From Symsagittifera roscoffensis (taxonomy: Eukaryota > Xenacoelomorpha > Acoela > Convolutidae): DNA of 64,000 nt. The first letter of the stretch is position 1, and the number at the start of each line of letters is the position of its first letter. The notes beneath the pieces were generated by a model. It searched no databases and was not told the origin of the DNA. It saw only the letters and a program-made list of their open reading frames with translations. Of the stretch, positions 19,993 to 33,590 are shown in pieces. The DNA is taken from the NCBI RefSeq assembly GCF_963678635.1, contig NC_087070.1, positions 34,053,955 through 34,117,954 of the forward strand, in the 5' to 3' direction. The position numbers and the translations under genes were made by a program.

Positions 19993-21589
19993 AATTCTAT
20001 CGTTCTGTTTTCGCAGTTTCAGTTGGTGCGAAATGTAAAAAAAAAATTTTCGTGTCGTTCACGTCCAAATCGAAATTTAAAAAATTAGCATGTTAGTCAA
20101 AACTAACCCCTCCCGATTCGTCTAATCGTTCTATTAGCGTCACTACTCCATAAAAACCATCCATTCTCTCGGTCAGATGATCCGATAAAGTTCGAATACG
20201 AAATTGCGTTTTTTACATTGTGGTCGAATGTCACCTATTCCCCGGACAGCCCGGTCGATGTCCTCATTGAGTCCTGTAGTCTCCATCAAAAAGGTACAGT
20301 GCCATCGAACAGAATTTACAAAATGCATGAAATCACTTTATCCACGTCATATCAACTCACTGCAAAAAAAATGGCATCATACTACACTGCTATAGCCTTC
20401 CAAACTTTTTCTTTAATCTGCACTTCCGAGGATATAACATAAGATAAAATATTTTTTCTGACTTCTAATGTCTATGTCCCGATTTAAAACTTTTTCTTCT
20501 ACGTTTAAAAAGTGTTGGGACGCAGGACAGTCCTGCCAACCAACAAACTAAAATTATCCTACTATGCTTCAACCCTTCGGAAATTTAGCTGTTATTGGTC
20601 CTGAATATTAAAATTAAGGAACTCAGTGGTTAGAAGGAACAATGAAATGATCTCCCTCTTCAAGAGGTTACACAAGCCTTTCATGTCACCACAAAGTGAT
20701 CAGTCATCTTAGTTGGTTAAAAACAATCAAGCAGGCTGGAATATTTTGATATAATCTCCACTCAAGACTTTCTAAATAAGTAGTAATAGTCTCTAAAGCC
20801 ACTAACTAAAATCATAATGCAAATTTATATATGCAACAAATTCTTTAATCTTCAAAACTCAAATAAATGTTTTCTCTTCAGTTTCAATTGCAAACTTAGT
20901 TGCTTTGTTTCTCATTTGAGTTGTTCTCACACTAAACAATTCTGAGTTTTATTATCTTCTCTTTCAATGCTTCTTTGTTTCTTTCTTTGTTTTCGTCGTT
21001 TAGAAGTTAAAGTTCGTCGTTAAATTTTCTAAATTCTTCTATTTTTTTTTCTTTTTGCAACTTGTTTTTCGGTCATTTGTCATTGCTCTGTCTCCTCCTG
21101 GGACATTGACTCGGCACTTTCAGTCTCAGTGTCTTGCAACACGTCGGTAGCTATTCTGACGCTGTTGGAGGCAGTCCACTGACACTTCTGCTCTTCTACT
21201 CTTTGCTCACAACAAGGCAGAGGATCAACGTTAATTTCTATAAGGTACAAAGCAATTCACTTTACAATCAAGAAGTTATATCAGTACATACATAGTGCGG
21301 CGACTCTAGAATTAATTAAATAATGGAACCAAAGCAACTCTAGAAGTTTGAGGAATTAACTAGTTTTAACTCAAACAGTTTTTGTTTTTTGTCTGGACCA
21401 TTGCGCTGCTTCATTCGTCAACCTCCCCAATCAAGGTTCGCTTTTAATCGGCGATGACACTCTAATAGAAACTCACGGTGTTTGTAACATTCGCCCGGAG
21501 GTGCGCCGGAAAATAAAAATAGGTTCCAAAACGGCTGGCTACCGTCTGAACACAGCTCTACATATTTTTCACCGTCTTGGCCAAAGCCA

Positions 21590-21838
21590 GTTCTTTTGGT
21601 GGTCTTTCTAACACCGGGTCGACGAAAAAACGTTACTGTTTCCGGCTTCGATCAGTACGCTCTAATTAACTTAAGGGGTAAGTCTGAGTTTAAATGGAAA
21701 ATAATCGACCAGGCGTCCAGCAGCATCAAGTTACTTACATTATAGGCGCTGCACATTAGGAAAGAGAGACCGGCAATTAACACGCGCGACGACTTTAGAA
21801 GAAGGGAGCTGACACTAAGGCTACAGTTCCAGAATTGA
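21590..21838 (+). pseudogene. Penelope-like GIY-YIG endonuclease C-terminus, copy 1 (broken)
   Basis: Homologous to the better copies at 24199 and 26801 but interrupted where those read LLRLEALHIRKERP (a TAG near 21746). Remnant only. Confidence 0.4.
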
Positions 21839-24198
21839 AAACTTCTGAATAAAACAAAAATTTTTGAAATAACTTACATGTTAGCATGAAAACTAGCGAC
21901 AAAACGAAATTGTAAAAACACAAAAGGTGATAACTCTCAGAAATTTGTGACAAAATGTTTAAAATTGTTACAGAATGATTGTTACATAATTTCAGTAAAA
22001 TTTGTAAAGTTTTGATTGGTTGAATTTTTTTTTAATTTTTAAAACCATGATGTGTATGACACTTTTTATGGTCTTTGATCATTTTGTACAGATAGTTTAG
22101 AGTCTTTAAAACCTGAAGATGCAAAAAAATGTGCAAAAACGTTTGTTTGAATTTACAATTTTGTTGCATTCTCAAACTAATTAATTTAATTATATGCAAA
22201 ATAGTGAGCTCATGGCTGGGTCTCAGTATCCCCAGACCACGAGGTCACTCCTAAAAACAAGGCTACTACTTATTTACTATATTACTAGTGTTTTCGTTCA
22301 GTAGATGAAAATCATCATCCCCATCGAAGATGGATCAACCCTTACCCTTAACTCCTAGCTTCTCTTGATCTGAAAACGAAATTAGATGTTATTAATTCAA
22401 TTCAGGACATCTCCAGGAAGCTAAAATTTTGTTAAAATAATGTTTAAGTTATCTCCCGAGACCCTTCCAGATTCTGAAATCCGAGAAATAACGTCCTTAT
22501 TTCTTTCCGGAAGGCTGAACACGTCGTCCCAACACCCTTCTTGGTTCTCGTGATTTGCTTTGTAACGATTGTAACTGCACAATCGTTACAACTCGGAATG
22601 GTCTCTGACAATCCTATTCTTTCTTCAATCTCGATCACTGTCACACGATTTCCGTTGTTGTTGTTTTCACTGAGAATTCTGTCGTTCTGTTTTCGCAATT
22701 TCAGTTGGTGCGAAATATAAAAAAGTTTCGTTTCGTTCACGTCCAGATCAAAATTTTAAAAATTAGCATGCTAGTCAAAACTAAACCCTCCCGATTCGTC
22801 TAATCGTTCTATTAGCGTCACTACTCCATAAAAACCATCAATTCTCTCGGTCAGATGATCCGATAAAGTTCGAATACGAAATTGCGTTTTGTACATTCTG
22901 GTCGAATGTCACATATTCCCCGGACATCCCGGTCAATGTCCTCATTGAGTCCTGTAGTCTTCATCAAATTGGTACAGTGCCATCGAACAGAATTTACAAA
23001 ATGCATGAAATCACTTTTAACCACGTCATATCAACTCATTGCAAAATACAATTGGCATCATACTACACTATTATTGCTTTTCAATTTTTTTCACTTATCT
23101 GCCCTTTCGAGGATATAACTTAAGATAAAACATTTTTCAGACTTCTAATGTCTATGTCCCGATTTAAAAATTACTTCTAAGTTTAAAAAGTGTTGGGACG
23201 CAGGACAGTCCTGCCAACCAACAAACTAAAATTATCCTACTATGCTTCTTCCCTGCGGAAATTTAGTTGTAATTGGTCCTGAATAATAAAGTTAAGGAAC
23301 TCGGTGGTTAGAATGAACAATGAAATAATCTCCCTCTTAAAGAGATTACCCAAGCCTTTCATGTCACCACAAAAAGATCAGTCATCTTAGTTGATTAAAA
23401 ACAATCATGCAGGCTGGAATATTTTAACATACTCTTCACTCAAGCCTTTCTAAATGAGTAGTAAGTGTCTCTAAAGCCACTAACTAAAATCATAACGCAA
23501 ATTTATAAATGCAACAAATTCTCTAATATTCAAAATTCAAAAAAATTTTCTCTTCAGTTTCAATTGCAAACTTAGTTGTTTTGTTTCTCAATTCAATTGT
23601 TCTCACACTAAACAATTCTGAAATTTAACATCTTCTCTTTCGTTGCTTCTTTGTTTCTTTCTTTGTTTTCGTCGCTTAGAAGTTCTAAATTTTCTAAATT
23701 TTTCTAATTTGTCTTCTTTTTGCATTTTGTTTTTCGGCCATTTGTCAATGCTCCATCTCCTCTTCCTGCGAGATTGACTCCGCACTTTTAGTCTCTGTGT
23801 CTTGCAACACGTCGGTAGCTATTCTGACGCTGTTGGAGGACGCAGTCCTCCAACATTTCTGCTCTTCTACTCTTTGTTTACAACAAGGCAGAGGATCAAC
23901 ATTAGTTTCTAGAAGTTACAAAGCAATTCACTTTACAATCAAGAAGTTATATCAGACATACATAGTGCGACGACTCTAGAATTAAGTAAATAATGGAATC
24001 AATGCAACTCTAGAAGTCTGAGGAAATAACTAGTTTTAACTCAAACTGTTTTTTTATTGTCTGGACCATTGCGCCGCTTTACTCGTCACCCTGCCCAATC
24101 AAGGTTCGGCGGAAAATAAAGCTAGGTTCTAAAACGACTGGCTAGCGCCTAAACACAGCTCTACATGCTTTTCACCGTCTCTGCCAAAGCCAGTTTTT

Positions 24199-24441
24199 TT
24201 GGTGGCCTTTCTTAGACCGGGTCGACGAAAAAACGTTACTGTTTCCGGCTTTGATCAGAACACTCTAATTAACTTAAGTTGTAAGTCTGAGTTTAAATGG
24301 AAAATAATCGACCAGGTGTCCAGCAGCTTCAAGTTACTTAGATTAGAGGCGCTGCACATTAGGAAAGAGAGACCGGCAATTAACACGCGCGACGACTTTA
24401 GAAGAAGGGAGCTGACACTAAGGCTACAGTTCCAGAATTGA
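24199..24441 (+). pseudogene. Penelope-like GIY-YIG endonuclease C-terminus, copy 2
   Basis: 80 codons ending ...LLRLEALHIRKERPAINTRD, a form of the (E)ALxIRKxxPxIN signature at the end of GIY-YIG nuclease domains in Penelope-like elements. The upstream GIY-YIG core and the reverse transcriptase are not recognisable. This is a 3' fragment within the tandem unit. Confidence 0.5.
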
Positions 24442-26800
24442 AAACTTCTGACTAAAACAAAAATTTTTGAAATAACTTACATGTTAGCATGAAAACTAGC
24501 GACAAAACGAAATTGTAAAAACACAAAAGGTGATAACTCTCAGAAATTTGTGACAAAATGTTTAAAATTGTTACATAATGATTGTTACATAATTTCAGTA
24601 AAATTTGTAAAGTTTTGATTGGTTGAATTTTTTAAAATTTTTAAAACCATGATGTGTATGACACTTTTTATGGTCTTTGATCATTTTGTACAGATAGTTT
24701 AGAATCTTTAAAACCTGAAGATGCGCAAAAATGTGCAAAAACGTTTGTTTGAATTTACAATTTTGTTGCATTCTCAAACTAATTAATTTAATTATATGCA
24801 AAATAGTGAGCTCATGGCTGGGTCTCAGTATCCCCAGACCACGAGGTCACTCCTAAAAACAAAGCTACTACTTATTTACTATATTACTAGTGTTTTCGTT
24901 CAGTAGATGAAAATCATCATCCCCATCGAAGATGGATCAACCCTTACCCTTAACTCCTAGCTTCTCTTGAGCTGAAAACGAATTTAGATGTTATTAATTC
25001 AATTCAGGATATCTCCAGGAAGCTAAAACTTTTTTAAAATAATGTTAAAGTTATCTCCCGAGACCCTTCCGGGTTCTGGAATCTGGAGAAATAACGTCCT
25101 TATTTCTTTCCGGAAGGCTGAACACGTCGTCCCAACACCCTTCTTGGTTCTCGTGATTTGCTTTGTAACGATTGTAACTGCACAATCGTTACAACTCGGA
25201 ATGGTCTCTGACAATCCTATTCTTTCTTCAATCTCAATCACTTTCACATGATTTCCGTTGTTGTTGTTTTCACTGAGAATTCTGTCGTTCTGTTTTCGCA
25301 ATTTCAGTTGGTGCGAAATATAAAAAAGTTTCGTGTCGTTCACGTCCAGATCGAAATTTTAAAAATTAGCATGCTATTCAAAACTAAACCCTCCCGATTC
25401 GTCTAATCGTTCTATTAGTGTCACTACTCCATAAAAACCATCAATTCTCTCGGTCAGATGAACCGATAAAGTTCGAATACGAAATTGCGTTTTGTACATT
25501 CTGGTCGAATGTCACATATTCCCGGACATCCCGGTCAATGTCCTCATTGAGTCCTGTAGTCTTCATCAAATTGGTACAGTGCCATCGAACAGAATTTACA
25601 AAATGCATGAAATCACTTTTACCCACGTCATATCAACTCATTGCAAAATACAATTGGCATCATACTACACTATTATAGCTTTTCAAACTTTTTCACTAAT
25701 CTGCCCTTTCGAGGATATAACTTAAGATAAAACATTTTTCAGACTTCTAATGTCTATGTCCCGATTTAAAAATTACTTCTAAATTTAAAAAGTGTTGGGA
25801 CGCAGGACAGTCCTGCCAACCAACAAACTAAAATTATCCTACTATGCTTCTTCCCTGCGGAAATTTAGTTGTAATTGGTCCTGAATAATAAAATTAAGGA
25901 ACTCGGTGGTTAGAATGAACAATGAAATAATCTCCCTCTTAAAGAGACCCAAGCCTTTCATGTCACCACAAAAAGATCAGTCATCTTAGTTGATTAAAAA
26001 CAATCATGCAGGCTGGAATATTTTAACATACTCTTCACTCAAGCCTTTCTAAATGAGTAGTAAGTGTCTCTAAAGCCACTAACTAAAATCATAACGCAAA
26101 TTTATAAATGCAACAAATTCTCTAATATTCAAAATTCAAAAAAATTTTCTCTTCAGTTTCAATTGCAAACTTAGTTGTTTTGTTTCTCAATTCAATTGTT
26201 CTCACACTAAACAATTCTGAAATTTAACATCTTCTCTTTCGTTGCTTCTTTGTTTTTTTTCTTTGTTTTCGTCGCTTAGAAGTTCTAAATTTTCTAAATT
26301 TTTCTAATTTGTCTTCTTTTTGCATCTTGTTTTTCGGCCATTTGTCAATGCTCCATCTCCTCTTCCTGCGACATTGACTCCGCACTTTAAGTCTCTGTGT
26401 CTTGCAACACGTCGGTAGCTATTCTGACGCTGTTGGAGGACGCAGTCCTCCAACACTTCTGCTCTTCTACTCTTTGTTTCTAACAAGGCAGAGGATCAAC
26501 ATTAGTTTCTAGAAGTTACAAAGCAATTCACTTTACAATCAAGAAGTTATATCAGACATACATAGTGCGACGACTCTAGAATTAAGTAAATAATGGAATC
26601 AATGCAACTCTAGAAGTCTGAGGAAATAACTAGTTTTAACTCAAACGGTTTTTTTTTATTGTCTGGACCATTGCGCCGTTTTACTCGTCAACCTGCCCAA
26701 TCAAGGTTCGGCGGAAAATAAAGCTAGGTTCTAAAACGACTGGCTAGCGCCTAAACACAGCTCTACATGCTTTTCACTGTCTCTGCCAAAGCCAGTTTTT

Positions 26801-27031
26801 TTGGTGGTCTTTCTTAGACCGGGTCGACGAAAAAACGTTACTGTTTCCGGCTTTGATCAGAACACTCTAATTAACTTAAGTTGTAAGTCTGAGTTTAAAT
26901 GGAAAATAATCGACCAGGTGTCCAGCAGCTTCAAGTTACTTAGATTAGAGGCGCTGCACATTAGCAAAAAGAGACCGGCAATTAACACGCGCGAAGAGTT
27001 TAGAATTAGGGAGCTGACACTAAGGCTATAG
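26801..27031 (+). pseudogene. Penelope-like GIY-YIG endonuclease C-terminus, copy 3
   Basis: As the copy at 24199, with substitutions (HISKKRPAINTREEFRIRELTL) and an earlier stop. The copy-to-copy differences are mostly conservative. Confidence 0.45.
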
Positions 27032-30000
27032 TTGCAGAGTCAAAAAAATTCGGGCCAAAACAAAAATTTTTGACATAACTCACAAGTTAGCATGGAAATT
27101 AGCGACAAAACGAAATTGTAAAAACAAAAACGGTGATAACTCTAAGAAATTTGTGACACAATGCAAAATGTTTAAAGTTGTTACATTATAGTTGTTACAT
27201 AATTTCAGGAATATTTGTAAAGTTTTGATTGGTTGAGTTTTCTTAATTTTGAAAAATTGATGTGTATGACACTTTCAATGGTCTTCGATCGTTTTGCACA
27301 GATAGTTCAGAATTTTTAAAACCTGAAGATGCAAAAAATGTGGGAAAACGTTTGTTTGGATTTACAAGTTTAACGTATCTCAAACTAATTAACTTAATTA
27401 TATGCAAAATAGTGAGCTCATGGCTGAGTCTCAGTATCCCCAGACCACGAGGTCACTCCTAAAAACAAGGCTACTACTTATTTACCATGTTACTAGTGTT
27501 TTCGTTCAGTAGATAAAAATCATCATCTCCATCGAAGATGGATCAACCCTTTACCTTAACTCCTAGCTTCTCATGACCTGAAAACGAATTTAGATGATAT
27601 TAATTCAATTCAGGATATCTCCAGGAAGCTAAAAATTTTTTAAAATAATGTTAAAATTATCTCCCGAGACCCTTCCGGATTCTGGAATCTGGAGAAATAA
27701 CGTCCTTATTTCTTTCCGGAAGGCTGAACAAGTCCTCCCAACATCTTTCCTGGTTCTCGTGATTTGCTTTGTATTCATTGTAACTGCACAATTGTTACAA
27801 CTCGGAATGGTCTCTGACAATCCTATTCTTTCTTCAATCTCGATCAGTTTCAAACGATTTCAGTTGTTGTTGTTCTCACTGAGAATTCTGTCGTTCTGTT
27901 TTCGCAGCTCAGTTGGTGCGAAATATAAAAAGGTTACGTGTCGTTCACGTCCAAATCGAAATTTTAAAAGTTAGCATGTTAGTCAAAACTAACCCTCCCG
28001 ATTCGTCTAATCGTTCTATTAGCGTCACTACTCCTTAAAAACCATCAATTCTCTCGGTCATATGATTCGATAAAGTTCGAATACAAAATTGCTTTTTGTA
28101 CATTGTGATCGAATGTCACATATTCCCCGGACAGCCCGGTCGATGTCCTCATTGAGTCCTGTAGTCTTCATCAAAATGGTACAGTGCCATCGAACAGAAT
28201 TTAAAAAATGTATGAAATCACTTTTATCCACGTCATATCAACTCACTGCAAAATAAAAATGGCATCATACTACACTGCTATAGCCCTCCAAACTTTTTCA
28301 CTAATCTGCACATCCGAGGATATAACTGAAGATAAAATATTTTTTCTGACTTCTATTGTCAATGTCCCGATTTAAAACTTTTTCTTCTACGTTCAAAAAG
28401 TGTTGGGACGCAGGACAGTCCCGCCAACCAATAAACTAAAATTATCTTACTATGCTTCTTCCCTTCGGAAATTCAGTTGTTATTGGTCCTGAATATTAAA
28501 ATTAAGGAACTCGGTGGTTAGAAGGAACAATGAAATGATCTCCCTCTTCAAGAGATTACCCAAGCATTTCATGTCACCACAAAATGATCAGTCATCTTAG
28601 TTGATTAAAAATAATCATGCAGGCTGGAACATTTTAATATACTCTCCCCTCAAGCCTTTCTAAATAAGTAGTAAGTGTCTCTAAAGCCACTAACTAAAAT
28701 CATAATGCAATTTTATACATGCAACAAATTCTTTAATCTTCAAAATTCAACTAAAATCTTTCTCTTCAGTTTCAATTGCAAACTTAGTTGCTTTGTTTCT
28801 CAAATCAGTTGTTCTCACACTAAACAACTCTGAGTTTTAACATCTTCTCTTTCAATGCTTCTTTGTTTCTTTCTTTGTTTTCGTCGTTTAGAAGTTCTAA
28901 AACTTCTAAATTCTTCTAATTTTTCTTCTTTTTGCATCTTGTTTTTCGGCCATTTGTCTATGCTTTATCTCCTCCTCCTGCGACATTGACTCCGCTCTTT
29001 CAGTCTCCGCACTTTCAGTCTCCGCACTTTCACTTTAAATAATCAAATTTGGGAGGCTACTTTTGGAGAAAATTCGAAAATTTTGAAATGCGGTAGAAAA
29101 AAATGACTTTTCTTGTGGTGTTAAAAATTTTTGAGCACCTAGTTTTTGGGCATGACCGCAAACTCAGAAGAGCTCCACATGACCTGTGCTTTCATTCAAT
29201 TGGACCATTAGTTTCAACGTGCATAAAGTTATTGTGAAAAATCAAAAAATTTCAAGGATGGTTACAAAAAAAAAATGTTGACTTCTCTGATGACAATAAT
29301 TTTTGTTAAATAAAAAGGACATTGTGAATATGCAAAAGATCTTTTTATAGTTTGTTTTCCCATTGAAAGCAAAACTTCAGATTTGGGACGATAGTTATGG
29401 AAAACACTCAAAAAAGTTCGAAAAAAATGTAAAATTTTTCATTTAAGTGAGTTTTCCGAGGTCAAAAATTTTTGTAAAAAAATTTAGGACATCGACGTTT
29501 TGCAGGAAAACTTCACTCATTCCATTTTTTCAATTGGACTCTAAATTTCAAAAATTCGCATATATTTTTTGAGAAAACCGATAAGCTTCCAAACACGGTC
29601 AAAAAACAAGTTTTAACCTTTTTGATGACAATAAATTTTTTGTTTAACAATATGGCCGTTGCACTTATGCAGGGGAAATTCCCGTGATCTGTTTTCCCAT
29701 GAACTCCAAAATTTTGGGTGAAGAAGAAAGATTTTCTCAGAAAATGTTGAAAATGATTGATCAAAAACTCAAATAATTTATTTTCCGAGCCCAATTACTT
29801 TTTATGGAAAATCTCTGTGCATGTCCTTTTTGCTGGGAAGCTTCACATTACCTCTTCTTTCTAGTAGTACCAAAACTTCAGGTTTAGGAGAGTAGTTTTG
29901 ATAAAAAAAAATTGGCTTTTCCGAGAACGATAAATTTCTGGACCTACTTGTGAAAACTTTTGAAATGGTTGTAGTGATTTGGAATGAATTGGATAATTTC

Positions 30001-30719
30001 AAAAACAAAAAATTGACTTCACCCAAAACCTTAGTTGAATGTCTAAGAAAAATTTTGTTTGTTGTCCAAAATTTTTACTGAATTTTTGAGAAACTTGCAG
30101 TATTCCGAAGCTCATAACATTTATCTAGCCTAACCTCTAGGAAACTTTTTATAGTAAAATTTTCAAAAGAAAAACGTCAAAAAATCGCAGTTATCACTTT
30201 TACGAGGACAATACTCTTTTGTTTAAAAAATTGGGCAACACTGCAACTGTAGAGTCTTCACAGCCCTTTTTCTCCATTGATCCCAAAAGCTCAGATTTGG
30301 CAAAGTAGTTTGTGAGAGAAAATAAAAGCAAAAAATCAAAATTATGACTTTCCCGAAAGCCATAATTTTTGTTTTAAAAAATTGGCAGTAGCGGCATATG
30401 CAGGAGAGCGTTACACAACCCGTTATTTAGATTGAACCCAAAATCTGATATAAGTGAGCATGTTTTTTGAGAAAAATCAGAAGATTGAAAAAACGGTCAA
30501 AAATCAAAAGTTTTCCGAGGGCGATATCTGTTTGCGTAAAATTTTTTTGTGAGTGGCTGTTAATGCAAGGGAGCTTCGCGTAACCAGTTTTTTTCATTAG
30601 AATCAATATCTCAATATGGCAGCTTCCAAATTCCAAATCCTATTTTATCAATGGAACCCAATTAGGCCTACAAAACTTTTTACTGCAAAAAACTTTGAAT
30701 TTCATACATGCTGGAAAAA

Positions 30720-30795
30720 AAGGTCCGGCAGGGATTTGGACCCCGGAACTTCGGTTGCATAGGCAACGACGTTACCTACAGGCCAAGTGCAAAAA
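30720..30795 (-). repeat. tRNA-derived SINE head or tRNA pseudogene
   Basis: On the minus strand an A-box-like TGGCCTGTAGG (about 30775-30785) is followed about 40 bases on by a B-box-like GGTCCAAATCC (30732-30742) in a plausible T-arm (CGGGG, 7-base loop, CCCTG). The acceptor stem does not pair, so this is not a working tRNA. It interrupts the satellite array. Confidence 0.5.
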
Positions 30796-31821
30796 AATTG
30801 GCACGTGGATAAGACTCAATAACAATTCAATTTGAAAGTTTTTTTAAAAAAATTTGTTTACGAGAAAAAAATCACTGTAGACACTGTAGAAAAAAGTGTC
30901 TTCAAACACTGTAAAAAAGTGGTCAAAAAATTATAAGTTTGTTTTTCCGAGCGCTGTTAATTTTTTTAAAAAAAGAGCTTAGCCGCTAATGCAAGGGAGC
31001 TTCCCAGAACCTGATCTTTTCATTAAAAACAATATCTCAAATTGAGCCGGTATTTTCCGAGAAAATCAAAAATTTTTAAGAAAATGGCTAGAAAATCAAA
31101 ACTTTGACTTTCCGAAGGCCATAATTTTTCCGCAAAAAAAACAAATGCTTAATAGTCATTTCAGGGGAGTTTCCAAATCTTATTTTATCAAATAAACTAA
31201 AAATCTAAGATTTGGGAGTTTAGTTTTCAAAAAACGAAACAAAAAGCAAAAAAACATGGTTCAAAAGTTCCCCTCACAGACTCCTACGAAGTGTCTGTAA
31301 AGCGGGGTACCCTGAAAAAACAAAGCGTTTTTGTAGGCTCACAGGAGTCAGGGCGGTCTTTCCCTTGACAACACTTTTTTGGAAATTGAACTAGTAGTAA
31401 AAATTATTACTTTTTAGAAACGTCTCAAACCCATTCAATTTCAAAATACCTGTTTTTTATCGAAGAGAATTTTCCAAAACTCAAAAACGGGGTTCAACCA
31501 AAACCACAAAGTTAGAAAAAATTAAACTTTCTCAGAAAGGGGAAGTTTCTCAAGGATGTTACATTTTTCTAACCAATTTTAAAGCGTAGCTGCTTAAGCA
31601 GGCACGTGTCCCACAACCTGTTGCCTCAATTAAACACTTAATCAGAATCGATAAAAATCAAAAATGTTCGAAAAACTAATGAGAAGTCAAAACAATGTTT
31701 TTCCTAACGCCATAATTTTTATAAGGGATTTGGACGTGGAAAATAAAAAATCTAAAATTATGGGTCGAAATTTACCCCACAGATCTTTTCGAAGATTCAG
31801 TCTTTGTACTCAGTCTTCATA

Positions 31822-31905
31822 TTGGTACAAATTTTTTCTATTGGTACAACTTTTTTCTATTGGTACTATTGGACGCGTACGCCGTCTGTCTATTGGTACA
31901 AATTC
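31822..31905 (+). repeat. Short direct repeats of TATTGGTAC
   Basis: TATTGGTAC(AA) occurs four times within about 85 bases, the first three spaced about 19 bases apart and the last separated by a GC-rich insert (GACGCGTACGCCGTC). The insert stands out in an AT-rich context. Function unknown. Confidence 0.5.
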
Positions 31906-32149
31906 ACTTTTTGGAACTCAAATTAGTAGCTCTTGAGAGAAACTAATATTTATTATAAGAGTCTCCAAAACGAAACAAATCCCATGCAGTTTCAAAAAAC
32001 CTGTTTTCTATAAAAAAAAAAATTTGGACGAAACTATGTATACGGAAGAACTTTCCACAATCTGTTTTCTCCATTGAACCCAAAATCCACAATTACTTAT
32101 TAAATTAACCAATTTTTTTTTAAATTAACAACATGGATGCTATCAGGGT

Positions 32150-33180
32150 AAAACACTCAATATTCTTAATGCCCTTCATCATCTTTCAAACTGATTTTGA
32201 AAAAATTACTTAAACACTCAAAAATGTTTCAATTAAAATAATGAATTTTTCGAAAAAATTTCCTCACTTACTATGATAATAACAAAAAATAACTTTAACG
32301 TTTAGTAAAACAACAATATTAACACATATATTGCCTCATTTCAAATAGGAACGATATATGCGCTGATTAAAAAAGCGCGTACACATTAATACGTTTTTTT
32401 TTTTCAAAAAGACTAATTAAAAATCAAAAAGGTTCTATAAAACCAGCACAAATTTTCAGAAATATGGAACAATGCTGCTCGCATCAAGTCAAAATTCTGA
32501 TTGATGTGACTGCCCTTTTACTGGTCTCGATTAGTTGGTGACAATTTTTTCCTCCCTAACGGCAAATGTCAAATAGTTAATTTTTTATTTTAAGTCTAAG
32601 ATGAACCCGGATTGTTTGCACCAACGAATGAGTAGCAAACAAAAACTGCAACAAGTGACGTAACAGATCAAAAAAATTAGGCTATTTATTGCTCTTCAAA
32701 GTCCTATTTGAGAATAAGTGTTCTGACTATCAAATATATTAAGGCTCCATTTTTTCTCGAGCTGTTTATTTTTTTAGTCAAAAAGTTCGTCGTTCCGAAT
32801 TTTCAGGTTAAGCTTCTTTTTGAATCATTTCTGACCCATCTGAAAGTCATCATTGCCCTGGGCTATAATAGAAAAAGATTATTCGTTTATGCTATAAAGG
32901 TCAAGTGACTGTTCATTTTGGTTTCCATGGTCCTTGACGACATGTATATTCGCTGCTAACGTTGGTGCTAATTTACGTAGGACTATCTGTCAAATTTTAT
33001 AAGATTTAAGTTGATATCTCCATTCGCTTTTTGCCATGACATTTTATTTCATTCACATCATACTTTTTTATTTACATTGCAAGATGACTAAGGGTCGTGA
33101 TTTTAGTCTTTGATTCTAAGTCCATCCATGTACCATGTGTAAGATACCAGAAACTAAATTGATCCCTTTGTATTTTACAT
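32150..33180. other. AT-rich intergenic stretch, no gene seen
   Basis: No conserved frame, tRNA or recognisable element. A 66-codon open frame at 32708-32908 has no recognisable features. Confidence 0.4.
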
Positions 33181-33189
33181 AGCTTCATA

Positions 33190-33590
33190 CAAATGGGGAG
33201 GGTGGCTAAGACGCCACACTTACCCTCACCCTAATCCGCTCTCAAGTTGGCCCCTCAGGTTCTTCCCTTTGGTACTATTTTACATCCATTTTCGGCCAAC
33301 CGCTCCTAAAATTTGTCTCCGTAGGTCAAAAAAATTGAAACAATTTTTTGTTGCGTTTCAAAACGCTACGCCCGTTACCCTCCCAAACGACCACTTCAGG
33401 TTTTGACCAATAATCGAGTTTTTTGGTGCGCTCCCCCTTCAAAATTAGTACAAATTGGGGCCAAATTGGTAGTATGATATTATGAAAGGGGAACCCTTTG
33501 GGTGGTAAGTGGGTTGAATATCCCTGAGGCGGGAGGAGGCGTCCACCCTAAACCCGCTTACTGCTACGCAGACACATGGGTCTAAATTCT
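33190..33590. repeat. GC-rich block, probably an unclassified repeat
   Basis: About 400 bases are markedly richer in G+C than both flanks, with CCACCCTAAACCCGC-type sequence at one end and GGGAGGGTGGCTAAGACGCC at the other. No coding frame. The sharp compositional edges suggest an inserted element; I could not identify terminal repeats. Confidence 0.35.

Larger units (their letters stand above)
19992..29035 (+). repeat. Tandem ~2.6-kb repeats (3.5 copies) containing a Penelope-like remnant
   Basis: The anchor GAATTCT followed by GTCGTTCTGTTTTCGCA recurs at 19992, 22674, 25277 and 27883, giving periods of 2682, 2603 and 2606. Copy 4 stops near 29035 inside a small (TTTCAGTCTCCGCAC) triplication. 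Every copy carries the perfect palindrome GCAGGACAGTCCTGC, a short conserved frame (FEYEIAF..., VPSNRIYKMHEI) and a GIY-YIG-like C-terminus. Copies 2 and 3 are closest. Head-to-tail arrays are typical of Penelope-like elements, but the reverse transcriptase is not present. Confidence 0.75.
29050..32150. repeat. Degenerate ~170-bp satellite-like array
   Basis: A block of the form GCAGGGGAGCTTCCC.AACCTGTTTTCTCCATTGAACCCAAAATCTCAGATTTGGGAG recurs in strongly diverged form near 29500, 29670, 29835, 30100, 30250, 30400, 30565, 30990, 31160, 31600 and 32040. Between the blocks lie GACTTTCCGAGGGCCATAATTTTTG-like stretches. Unit spacing is near 170 bp, with gaps. No gene is supported inside; short open frames come from A-rich spacers. 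Confidence 0.55.

Noticed and set aside
22444..22740. 98-codon minus-strand frame repeated in the 2.6-kb units (also 25023, 27629)
   Set aside because: Conserved across copies only as far as the DNA is; degraded in copy 4 and no recognisable domain. A real gene is not excluded but not supported.
19992..29035. Hammerhead ribozyme in the Penelope-like units
   Set aside because: Looked for CTGANGA and GAAA core motifs with pairing stems on both strands and found none convincing.
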